Below are positions 1-10,092 of a stretch of DNA of 64,000 nt, in pieces. Below the pieces are notes generated by a model, which was not told the origin of the DNA, searched no databases, and saw only the letters and a program-made list of their open reading frames with translations. How positions within the stretch are numbered: the first letter of the stretch is position 1; every line of letters begins with the position of its first letter. Made by a program: the position numbers and the translations under genes. The stretch comes from Triglochin maritima. Lineage: Eukaryota; Streptophyta; Magnoliopsida; Alismatales; Juncaginaceae. Location: positions 26,824,501-26,888,500 of the forward strand of contig OY821787.1 of the NCBI GenBank assembly GCA_963682175.1. Reading direction: 5' to 3'.

Positions 1-1561
1 ATAGCATGACAGATGATAGAAGGACAGCACATTAACAACTGGACGAAATCTCATACTCCAATCATATACCATCACATATATACCTATAAATGAAAATATT
101 TGAATGAGATGACTAAGTAAAGAGCAAAATGCTAAACTTCAGAAGATTTTTTTTTTCTCCAGTCAAAAACAAAATTAACTTTCTCAAAAGGTGATGAACA
201 TAAGAGGGGGGGAGAGAGAGCTCCTGTTAGATTTTATGATCACCATCAGCTCACTATTTTTTGGTTTCCAGCGTTCGTTCCTGCATAAATAGAGATATTC
301 AGTACAAATTTTATTTTATCAAGAACCTCCACTTTAGCAATCCCAATGGAAAACATTTCACGGCACAGTACTTCTAAACTGCTTGTTATGTGTGTCAGCA
401 TATATTTAGCAAAAGTGATTATCAATTAATAAGGTGACACACGTTAAGTTACTTATGAAACATGACTACAACTTCGAGAAGAACTAACTTCACACAACTA
501 CAACGAAGACAATCACTTCAAAAATTTTGTTAGATGTGACAATTTGTGTGGAGCAAAATAGGTTACCAACTAACAGGGTGACATGTGACTTACAAAACAC
601 AACAACAACTTCCACTAAAATAGTTGATGAAATCTGCCGAACGGAATGACTAACATCAAAATAAGTTTTTCACAACTAGAAGTGTGAAAATTTGTATGGT
701 GCAAAAATGGCTACCAATTAAGAAGGTGAAATAAGTTACGTGACTTGCAAAATGACTCATACATAACAAAAAGACAAACATGCAAACAAGCTTCTGTTCT
801 GACTTCCAACATTCAAAGAGACAACCAAAGAATGGTTGCACAACAGGGAAGTCACTACATGTTATCTTTAGCACTTATATGTTTTTTAAGTTAATTGCAT
901 CAAAAGGTGTTTGGACGACTAACAATGTATGTTCACTTACACACCTCACTTGTTACTTTGAGGACATAAGTTCCAATTTAGGATTCCAGATGATATAACC
1001 CACACTCAGATAACCCTCATATGACACTTCCTATTTCACCTGATTAAAGGATTTATCTACTTAGAGATTAGGAAAAAATCCCCCGCTGCTGAGTTTTGGA
1101 GTTTAGGTATCATAACCCTATAACATACAATTCAAAGATGTTAACTTGTAAGGCAGTGTCAACTGACAAGCTTGAACTAACAGAACATGAGGCATCCGCC
1201 CAACCAAATTGAGGATCTTATCTTTAAAGAGAAAATACATGTTTTTCCAATCGTAAAGACTCAAATAACCGCAAAACCAGTTCTTGAAAAGCGCCTACAA
1301 TAAACAAAAAATGTTATAAAAAAGAACAAAATAAAGAAATACTAGTGGCTGAAGCCTGAGAATAGCTACACTGCATCTCAACGATTGTTGAATCACAGGA
1401 TTAGAAGATAAAGACATAAATCCGTGAATCATAATTAAAACAAGAAAAAAGAAAGAATCAAAATCCACTACACAGAGCCAAAAAAAGCCACACTACAGCA
1501 CATTAAATAACAATTAGAGGTACCATGAACGTTTGGATTGGCAATTACCTGACAATCCATT
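1..1561. other. 3' flank of RPC6, no gene seen
   Basis: AT-rich DNA downstream of the RPC6 stop codon (RPC6 reads leftward). It should include the 3' UTR and terminator of RPC6, but I cannot place a poly(A) site. The short open frames here look random and show no domain. The only structure I see is the weak repeat at 416-760. Confidence 0.5.
416..760. repeat. degenerate tandem repeat, about 3 copies of 143-150 bp
   Basis: A recurring block begins near 422, 572 and 715. Each copy has a CAA(T/C)TAA start, then (A/G)GGTGA, then a TTACTTA/GACTTAC word and a run ending in AAAAC/GAAACA. The second and third copies also share the preceding GTGA(C/A)AATTTGT(G/A)TGG stretch. The copies have drifted too far to be recent. 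Confidence 0.5.
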
Positions 1562-2239
1562 CTAAAACTGCAAGTCGAGCCACTTGTTATAGAACTCGCA
1601 GGTCTCCGGCGACACGATCCCGCCAGGCGAGCACTCAGCAATCCTCGGGCAGACCCCGCACGGCACCGAAGCGAACAACCCCCGTCCCTTCCCCTCCCTC
1701 CCCTTCACCGACCTGTAACACAACTTCCCTCTCATGATTCCCTCGAACTCCCCATCCCCGCTGCTCCGGCACTCCTCCACCTCCCTCTCCAGCACCATCG
1801 CCTCGAGAATCTCCCTCACCTCCCCCCCACTAAGCTCCATCTTCACAACCTCGGATTTGCTCAAGTGCTCTGCAATAGCATCCGAGGTGGTGATGCGCTG
1901 GTCGTCGATGAACTTCCGGCAGAGCACGCGGAGGACGTTGATGAATTCGGTGTCGAGGTCGCCGGCGGCATTGTACCAGCCGCCTCCGGTGAGGGTGGCG
2001 GAGGGGCTGAAGGAGGTGGAGATGAAGGTCTTCCGCTTCTTGTTGCGGATGTCTACAACGTCAGCGATGAGGCCCTTGGCCTGGAGGGCTTTTAGGGCTT
2101 TGTTGATGATGGGTTGGGTGAGTTTGGTCAGAGCACGGATATCCGCCATCCATATGCCCATTTCTCGCTTGTCATGGATCACCTTGTAGATGACGCGTTC
2201 CGGGCCCGGTGGGAGGACGATTGCCTTTTTCGGTTCCAT
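1562..2239 (-). CDS. RPC6: DNA-directed RNA polymerase III subunit RPC6 (RPC34/POLR3F family)
   Basis: A 225-residue intronless frame matching the RPC34/RPC39 subunit of RNA polymerase III. This subunit belongs to the RPC82-RPC34-RPC31 subcomplex, which helps TFIIIB recruit Pol III and open promoters of tRNA and 5S genes in the nucleus. Residues about 8-75 form a winged-helix domain (motif GIWMADIRALTKL). Residues about 78-110 carry the family hallmark TGGGWYNAAGDLDTEFINVL. The C-terminus has four cysteines at 194, 197, 203 and 214, the pattern that binds a 4Fe-4S cluster in this family. Animal and yeast homologues are near 315 residues and have an extra N-terminal winged helix; plant proteins are usually about this shorter length, so I see no truncation. 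The start is the first ATG after the LTR-like sequence. The coding sequence is GC-richer than its surroundings. No break is visible, so it may be functional, although its upstream region is a retrotransposon LTR. Confidence 0.9.
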   Translation of the reverse strand: MEPKKAIVLPPGPERVIYKVIHDKREMGIWMADIRALTKLTQPIINKALKALQAKGLIADVVDIRNKKRKTFISTSFSPSATLTGGGWYNAAGDLDTEFINVLRVLCRKFIDDQRITTSDAIAEHLSKSEVVKMELSGGEVREILEAMVLEREVEECRSSGDGEFEGIMRGKLCYRSVKGREGKGRGLFASVPCGVCPRIAECSPGGIVSPETCEFYNKWLDLQF

Positions 2240-2864
2240 CTCAAACGCTTCAGACCTACAGGTTCGGAGTTACCTTGGTGGAGAGAATCGACGATCACCT
2301 CACGGAGTCTTCTTGAGCACCGGCCGATCTTCTACTCTCTAGGAAAAGAAGAACAAATCCACAACCCAAGAGTCCTACTTGGAAGGGACGGATTTGAGGG
2401 AGAGGGAGGTGACGGCTAGGGTTAGGGTGGAGGCTAGGGTTTGCACACAAGAAAAAATTATTCATCCAATGGGAGGCTCCCCTCCTTATATAGATGGCCC
2501 CACCCTAAACCCTAATGCGCAGCCAATGAGAGTGCGTCACGTGTCAGTGCTTTGGGCAAACATCATCTTAATCCTTAGATTAATCCAATATCTCTCACTT
2601 GCACAACAACACGTCAACAACATGTCATCTTCTTTTGTGTCCCTGACACATATGTATATATCCCTGATACATACAATCATAAGATGGCAATGTGTCACCT
2701 CTTCATGTGTCCCCGACACATATGTATACATCCCTGATATATACAACTATTTCTCTCTCCAAGAACGCATCCACAACACGCAAGTCTCTGATCATGTATC
2801 CCCGATACAAGATCATCTGTGTCCCCGACACATGCACTCTTCCGATCATACGGACAAATGGGTC
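2240..2864 (-). mobile_element. copia 3' LTR, proximal part, abutting RPC6
   Basis: About 350 bp here (2250-2598) match 34250-34617 closely. That second copy sits beside a tRNA-Met-type primer binding site, which identifies both as LTRs of one minus-strand copia element. The left copy lacks a 19-bp piece present on the right. Similarity fades just before the RPC6 ATG, so the LTR ends within 0-20 bp of it. At 2862-2864 the LTR is broken by the CACTA element and resumes at 25178. Repeated TGTCCCCGACACA-like words occur at 2636-2834. Confidence 0.7.
2486..2492 (-). promoter_or_regulatory. TATA box of the copia LTR, upstream of RPC6
   Basis: TATATAA on the minus strand, preserved in the other LTR copy at 34511-34517. 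It lies about 247 bp before the RPC6 ATG. A CACGTG G-box lies further upstream, near 2536-2544. Use of this promoter by RPC6 is an inference from position. Confidence 0.5.
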
Positions 2865-2879
2865 CACTACTACAGAAAA

Positions 2880-3262
2880 GGGAATATACGTCGGATGTAA
2901 GGGGCTATACACGTCGGATATAAGCACACCCTTATCCGACGTCTAGGTGTGCGTCGTCTATACATAGACGTCGGCCATAGTATAGCCGACGTCTATACCT
3001 AACGTATATACGTCGGCTATAATTAGACGCCGACGTGTATTCTTTAATGTATAGACGTCGGTTAACTAGCATATGACGCCTATACTTTAGGTATAGACGT
3101 CGGTTAGATAACATACGTCGCCTATACTTTAGGGATAGACGTCGGTTAGATAACATACGACGCCGATACGTTAGGGATAGACGTCGGATTCAATAGAAAG
3201 ACGACATCTATTCCTTTCTTCAGAGAAATAGACGTCGGCTTATAGATACAGCCGACGTCTAT
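2880..3262. repeat. CACTA left subterminal repeats
   Basis: At least a dozen copies of a TATAGACGTCGG-type word lie in both orientations, many paired as inverted repeats around GACGTC. In En/Spm such subterminal motifs are the binding sites of the TNPA-type protein. The same word fills the right end. Confidence 0.85.
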
Positions 3263-3618
3263 TCCCAAACCTAGAACAAAAATAAATAAATAAATAGCAT
3301 CTGACGAAATTGTTTTTAGTCATCGTCGTCGTGTACATACAACTGCACCAAATTCGTTCACCTATATTTGTTCACAAATACTCTTATTTCATCCACATTA
3401 TCCATATACATCCACAAGCATACATGCACAAACACAAACACAAACACAAACATACAACCATACATGCACAAACATACAAAGCATACACAATTGACATTCA
3501 ACACACTTGCAATTAATTCATTCTAAAATTAAAGCGATTATATTAAGGCATAAAGTGTAGGTTATACAAGTGCACTTGTTAACTAAATTACAAAAAATAC
3601 AATTGGCAGGAGAACCTC
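3263..3618. other. spacer between subterminal repeats and second CACTA gene
   Basis: AT-rich, non-coding. It contains a short CACAAA microsatellite at about 3426-3452, followed by related CATACA words. It probably includes the 3' UTR of the second CACTA gene. Confidence 0.5.
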
Positions 3619-6106
3619 TTAGTTCGTCAGCATGTTTCTGATGAAATAGCGAGCCCATCGGTCGCGAGTTTCATCGAGCTCCTGTTGCGAGAATGGATCA
3701 CTACTTTTTGGGAAAACCTATCAAAAAATACAAGTGTGTTGAATATTAATAACTAAATATTGAAACTACAATTGAATATACAATTGAATAACGATCTACA
3801 TTACCTCGGTTAGACATACGTCTTGAGTTGTCACATCGAGGATTTCCTCCATGTATCTCATCACGTAGTAACCGCATTCCGTATTTCCAACCTGCTTCCG
3901 ATACTACAAACATAGGAATTCGCTAAATATTTGTTCCTAACTTAATTAACAAAAATGGGATATAACGTACTCTCATTCCATGCCATGTTATTCCTGATTT
4001 TGTGGTTGTTCTCCTACCACCTAAAGCTCTGTAAACCTTAATTGCCCTGAGTAGCACAAGTTAAAATATCAATCAATAATACTAATAAAAATCCACGAAT
4101 TACTTTATTCACGACTAAACGAACTTACATATTTAGAAGTTTCTTTATTGAGTCCCTTGGTTTATTCGACCCCAACGGATCAAACCAATATGCCGAATTA
4201 GTCGTTGGGCATACAACGACAAGCATCCAATGAGCCCTGTGTTATATATATAATTAGAAGTTTATTACAAAATAAAATTTCACTTTGAATTACAAAGTTT
4301 ACCTCTCATGGTAAGGGAGCAGATAATATTTCTTGTCTTCTTCTTTAAAGAATGTCCCTAGTTGACCCGATTTATCGTCATTCCCGTATATATATGTAGA
4401 TGGACTGATAAATCCAAATACTTGATCCTCGGGAAAGATTGACCTTCTGCGTCGTAAAGATGTCTACAAGTATAAAAATTATAATTTATTACAGTTTTGA
4501 TAAAATTATTCAATACTTTTCATTGTATACAAAAGAACACTTACTTCACTTGCACGTCGATAATCATGATACACAACGAATCTATCGCCATGAACTGCAT
4601 GATATCCTCTTTGGTGACGTACAAAGCCGGAGGCAACCCTTTATCCCCCTCCCCCTCCAAGTCACAGGTACTTAACGATTGTGCCTCCCTACCTACCATA
4701 CATTGATACAACATTTTGCACCTACTTGGAAGCGAATTAATGTTGATCGGAGATTGGTTGTTTGACCCTTTGCTCCGGGGGCTTGACATTACAAAGATGT
4801 ATAGAACCGTTAAAATACAATTGTTAACAAATTTGAAGTTTAAAGTCTTTCAAAGTCAAACTATACCTCATGTTTGTCATTTAGCTCTACTAAATAACTA
4901 GGCCAACGCACGAACCCACCGATAGCATCGCCGAGAGTAACAATCTCTTCTTCCGGAAATGGCACAAAAGCAGCAGGATCTAAGCAACTCTCAACTGCAA
5001 CCTTCAATTCTCCCTCTCCTACCTCTGTGAAGTGGTGTCTGGAGATGTTATAAACTTTCCCGTATCCCAACAATCTTCGATCAGGGTCTTCGACAAATAA
5101 AGCACATCTAGATCCATCCGCGAACTTTCCAAACGAGGGACCGTCGACGAGGGCCAATTCTCGAGAATGAGATACGAAATCATCATGTCGATGAGGGTGG
5201 AACACTGGCGGAACTGGAGTAGTCTCCGCGGAAGAACCGGTCTTACGACGAGTAGGAGAAGTAGGCAAATCACGATCCAATCTCTCCGTAAGATGTTGCA
5301 AAGACTTCTTCAAATCTGCGATCTCTACCGGCATTTGGTATGACCAGTCGTCGTAGTAGACCGTGGAGTCTTCCCATAATATTGTCGAAGTCCAACTCTA
5401 CTCCCTACCCCTCGCACACGACCGGGGTGTTCGTCGTTTCCCAAGGCCTCGCGTAGAATATCATTCCGACCATCGGAAGCAAATTCGCCTTGAGATTCTC
5501 TCAACTTCAGAGAGTCCTAAGTTTAAAACAATATTTACTATCATTTGAGCAATATAAAATTAATGATTCTGAATTAATAACATATATATAAGTGATGCAA
5601 CTTACTATCTTCGAGCCAATAGCTTGCGACTCGTCTGTGACGTACTCCCATCTGGAGTTTACTCTCGCTCTTTTCCAAGAATCACAACGAGCTACGGGAG
5701 AAGGAGGAGATAGGTTACTTGCTTGCTCCTCACTCATACCGGAGTCAATTGCCTCCTGTCTCTTCTGAGCAATTTTTTCAGCCATCATTTGTGCTTCTAA
5801 CTTGTGGTACCCCGCTCGAGACATACGATGGGTATACTTGTTAGAAGATCTAATCTTTTGGTTTTTTGCTCGGATAGCCTAAAATCAAGTTTATTAGATT
5901 GTCACTAAAATAAATAACTAACAAGTTCGTTTTGAAACTCAGTTACTATATTATAAACTAAACTTAGTTACCTCAAACTCCGGGCTATCTCTGGATTTTC
6001 TGAATAGCTCCCATTGATTCGGAGTGATAAAGTTATAGACATCGCATAGATTTCTATCCTGGTAGTCTCCGAATATGTACTTATTCGTTCAATTTGTTTT
6101 GAAATC

Positions 6107-7337
6107 TGATGAGAATTAAATTTATACCGCAAGTGCACGGCGTCAATGAAGACGTGGCAAATACGGGTCGAACACAAGGAGGGAGAGATCTTGTTATTTG
6201 TGTGATTTTCGATTAAGGGGAAGAAGGAGAGAAGAAATAAGTTGTTTTTGAGATTTTTGATTTTTTTATTATCTAAAGCAAGAAACAAGAACAATTAAAA
6301 CTAAAACAAGAACAAAGAAGTGAATTCCGTTGGGTGGAGGTTTAGATTTAGGGTTTAGATTAGAGAATTCAGAAACTTATAATAAATCATATTAGTTATA
6401 AAGCATTACATGATAAATGATTTAACATAAACTCAAGTAATCAAAATATACTAACACGAAATTAAAATAATAACATTCATTCATCTTCTCTTCACCCTAA
6501 ATCCGTCACCTCCACCCTTTGGAAGGTGTTAGAAACTCATAGAGGGAGGAAGAAGGGGTCCTTGAGACATTACAAAAGAAAGCTAAAAGTAAGAAATAAA
6601 AGACAAAATTTTATTAATGAAAAGAAGAATACAAAACTAAGATTAAGAATAAAAACTACAACCAAAGACTAAGGATCCTTCTAACATCGTTCTCGGGGCT
6701 ATTTATAGTTGTTACAAGAGACCTAAGTATAGAATTGGAGAGTACACGTGTCCAGACACGATTGGACAAAATTGGAGCACACGGATTACTAAGGGGGCGG
6801 CGAAATCGCCGTAGATTGTAGGTGTTGTGCGGCGAAAACGCCGCATAATCATGTCAGATTAAATCCGGATTTTTGCTGAGTGTTTATGGTATGATTTGAT
6901 CCTCCCTTGCGCGTCTGGATGATTTCTTTCCGTTCTCTTGAGCTCCGAATTATTTCCTTCATATATTTGGAGATTCACATTGATTTTTCTTTAGATTTTC
7001 TCCAAGATAATAAAAGCTACTCGTGAATTGCACTTAGGTCCTTGACTTTTTGCAATTAAGTCCCCAGCTACTTTTGTGCTTAAGTCCTTGTTCTTTTTGC
7101 AATTAGGACTTGAATGCTTTTATGCTTGGATACATTTCCATTCGTAACCCGATAATCTTGAGCTTGGTCTTTATGATAGAAATGAGTCTTTTGCACGCGT
7201 TTATGCTCGGGATGTGGGTAATTTGCATTCAGGTCCCTGTATTCTGTAAATAAGACTAAACACATACCTTAGTAGCATTTATTGATATAAAAGTGATCTA
7301 AATGAAGGACATATGATACAATGTATGCAATGCATCA
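6107..7337 (-). repeat. element 1, 3' LTR
   Basis: 1,231 bp, paired with 11376-12606. It contains a minus-strand TATAAATA box at 6700-6707 and GC-rich palindromes of GCGGCGAAAACGCCGC type at about 6796-6845. Confidence 0.93.
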
Positions 7338-8604
7338 AATACCCCCACACCTAGATTTTGCTAGTCCCTAGCAAAACAGAATATAAGAAAAATGAAAACA
7401 GGGAAATCCTAACTCACTTTCGTAGGAATCACGATTGCACTTAGCATGTGCAACAAGCCTTTAAACCTCCTTGTTGCCAAGGAGGACGAGTTTTGTCTCG
7501 TGAGGGTTCTCAGTTGACACACCCGCAAAGTCTTAATTCAATATTTCATTAATAGCTCTCGATATCTCTACCTCAACCTTATACATCTCATTAAGAATTC
7601 TTGCATGCTCATTATATAAATCTAACTCATTAAAAATATGACTTGGCCTTTGTCCTCCAACATTCACATCACTAACCCTTCTACACATGATATCACTTAA
7701 ATTATTTTGCACGCCTCCTCTGGTGGTGAAGTATCATTCGGATCAACCATGGCATGGATCATTCTTTTAGCTTTGGGCCTTGAGTGTATATATATATATT
7801 TTTTATTTTTTTCTTTTCTTCCGTGATTCAACACATTTGCTTTTTGACATTTTTACCCTTTTTGCATTCGTGTAGCGAGTTTGGTCGATTATCCCGAGCT
7901 GGTAGACTCAAGTTACCGGGTTTCAAGATACCCCTACGGACCAGTGACTCAAAGGCTTGGGCTTTTGTAGTCATTTTGCAAAATGTGTTTCCTCATTTTA
8001 TTCCTTTATTTTTATTTTCCTCAAGGCTTAATTGCTATTAGAAGTCCACACTTCCCGGTACATTTTCCTCAACCTCTGCTTTTTATCAACCACTTCAAAG
8101 ATTTGATTCATCCAATTTAAGTGCATACATGTCTTAAAGGGTAATGGGTTATTTCTTTGGACTTTCGATTTATGTCATAATTTCTACAAGCAGAACTATA
8201 TAATAAGGAACAAAAAATCAATGCAATTTGTACACGGGTTTTGCCAGTTTAATCTTAAGCTATGTCATGAAACATTGAATTTTTTTTTGAAATAAAAGAC
8301 AGCTATATAGATAAATATATACATAAACACCCCCCCACACCTAAATCATGCATTGTCCTCAATGAATGTGAGCAAGATACTACATGGATTTATGCATGAA
8401 AAAGGAAAGATCTCACCAACGTGAAGTACAAAAGAAAGTTCATGGCTCTGTTGATGGACAAAAACCTAAATTCCCTCAAAAACCTGTGAGATGCTAAAGA
8501 AGGGATAAATACAACAGATGATTATTATTATAAATAACTATGTACAAACATAAGTTCCCATCTTCATTTGTCAAAAGACATCAAATGGAAACCTCAAGAG
8601 TGGG
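7338..8604 (-). other. element 1 internal 3' non-coding region with two polypurine tracts
   Basis: No coding sequence is visible. On the minus strand, a GTGTGGGGGT tract (7341-7350) adjoins the 3' LTR and should prime plus-strand synthesis. A second GTGTGGGGGG tract lies at 8331-8340, followed by the conserved word containing CATGCATTGTCCTCAATG. That word recurs in elements 2 and 3. The polymerase genes that should lie here are missing. Confidence 0.7.
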
Positions 8605-10092
8605 TTAGTGCACCTGAAAAGGGAACATGACACCACGTGGGGCCAGAAAATGCATGTGTGGGCCGCCTTCACAAAAAGTGCTAGATGAAATGAGAGGTTC
8701 ATGAATTGGACGCAAAAACGTCTCATTCAAAGGATCAAACTGAAAGAGCTTGAACCTCTCGAGAGTTTGGGAATTAAGGGGCAACGGAAGAGGAGTTTCT
8801 CCCGTTGCGGTGTTGAAGTTATGATCGTCAATCCAAACTCTCCAACCAACTGGCTGGTGCGTCGGAACGAGGTCAAGAACCTCGTTAGGCATGTCCGACA
8901 CACCAGGCGAACATAAAATGGGTCTCATACCCAATGTATCCTCTAAGGAACTCCTAATACCCTCATGAGCAATGTAGTCGTTTGATGTTCCATCATTTCC
9001 AAGATGATCAGGAACAATAGTGAGAGGCAAACTCTCATCAGGTTGTTTGAAATTGAGGGTGCTAGGGAGCTCTTGCTCCACCGGAGGTGAGTCCTTAAGA
9101 GATGCAACATGAAGATCATGTGGCTCAAGGGCCACGGGACAAGAAGATAGGACACAATCCTGTGCCGACTCATAATGAAATTGGTCCATGTTTTTCTCAA
9201 TATAAATCGAATCCTCCACTAAGTGATCGTGAATTGAAATCCCAAGTCCCTCAGACCGACTAGGAATTTGACTTTGAAAGATTGTGCTTTGAATTTGTGT
9301 ATGTGGTGGTGGTTCGATACTAAAAGATGAGTCCTTATGTTGACACGAAAAGTTACTTTCCTCACTTAATTGCTGCGACAATTGACTCAATTGCAGTACC
9401 ATATTGTCTACAGACTGTTGAGTAGTTGTCATGAACGTATGGAAAGCTTGTTCCAAGGTATCAGGTATGTGGTCAACTATGAGGTTCGAGTCAGAACTCG
9501 GGACATTTTTAGGTTGGGTGTTGGTAGACTGAGGATAAGTCCAATGATTTGAAGTGGGTTGTTGGTAGAGTTCTGGGTATTCGGGAGAAGGATATTGGGG
9601 CGAAAATGACGTATAAGAATTTGGATATGAATTGTTTCCCCACGAATCCATCACTCTTGGGTTATATGCGGATGTGTAACGGTCATATCGAGCATTTTGG
9701 GAAAATGTATGCTTATACTCAGGCTCTGAGGGAACATAAGGACATTCCCTGATAATATGACCACTCAACCCGCAACAGTCGCACGGTACGGCTACTGAAG
9801 CCACCAGTGCACTCATGTTGTCAGCCCAACGCATGAAGGAGGCAAAAGTTTGTTGTAACGTGTCAGTTCGTTGAACAGCATATGATCCAACATAACTAGA
9901 TTGTGGTCTAGCAGTCGGTGCCTCTCTCATGTTACTCCAGTATGAAGATTGCTCAGTCATACAATTAGGATTGTCCCAATCATATGGGGTATTAGTCTGA
10001 GCCACCCCAGGTTGCATAGTTTTAGAATACCAGGAAACATTGTCCTGGTCCCAAAAATGATATGGATGGTTTCCCATGTAACCATCCATCAA
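8605..10092 (-). CDS. element 1 gag-like protein with CCHC zinc knuckle
   Basis: An intact 495-residue frame. A zinc knuckle of C-x2-C-x4-H-x4-C form is at residues 104-117 (CDCCGLSGHIIREC). The rest is low-complexity, rich in Ser, Pro, Gln and Asn. The last 80 residues form a well-conserved block (VGWRVWIDDHNF near its start, GVMFPFQVH at the end) of unknown function. I do not see the usual retrotransposon gag capsid domain upstream of the knuckle, which element 3 does have. The frame begins at tandem ATGs and stays open in the related element 2, which suggests selection or very recent copying. Likely role: RNA binding or packaging, with reverse transcriptase supplied by another element. Confidence 0.65.
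   Translation of the reverse strand: MMDGYMGNHPYHFWDQDNVSWYSKTMQPGVAQTNTPYDWDNPNCMTEQSSYWSNMREAPTARPQSSYVGSYAVQRTDTLQQTFASFMRWADNMSALVASVAVPCDCCGLSGHIIRECPYVPSEPEYKHTFSQNARYDRYTSAYNPRVMDSWGNNSYPNSYTSFSPQYPSPEYPELYQQPTSNHWTYPQSTNTQPKNVPSSDSNLIVDHIPDTLEQAFHTFMTTTQQSVDNMVLQLSQLSQQLSEESNFSCQHKDSSFSIEPPPHTQIQSTIFQSQIPSRSEGLGISIHDHLVEDSIYIEKNMDQFHYESAQDCVLSSCPVALEPHDLHVASLKDSPPVEQELPSTLNFKQPDESLPLTIVPDHLGNDGTSNDYIAHEGIRSSLEDTLGMRPILCSPGVSDMPNEVLDLVPTHQPVGWRVWIDDHNFNTATGETPLPLPLNSQTLERFKLFQFDPLNETFLRPIHEPLISSSTFCEGGPHMHFLAPRGVMFPFQVH

Noticed and set aside
1734..2189. Plus-strand open frames over RPC6
   Set aside because: Antisense shadows of a GC-rich coding sequence; only the minus-strand frame matches a known protein family.
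1562..2239. RPC6 as a truncated pseudogene because it is shorter than animal POLR3F
   Set aside because: Plant members are usually of about this length, and the winged helix, TGGGWY motif and four C-terminal cysteines are all intact.
2932..3156. A 74-codon protein with YRRRL repeats
   Set aside because: Translation of the TATAGACGTCGG subterminal repeats.
2865..3262. Independent MITE at the left subterminal array
   Set aside because: The facing inverted repeats suggest a fold-back element, but the matching right end at 24836-25177 and the shared GTC duplication show it is one end of a large CACTA.
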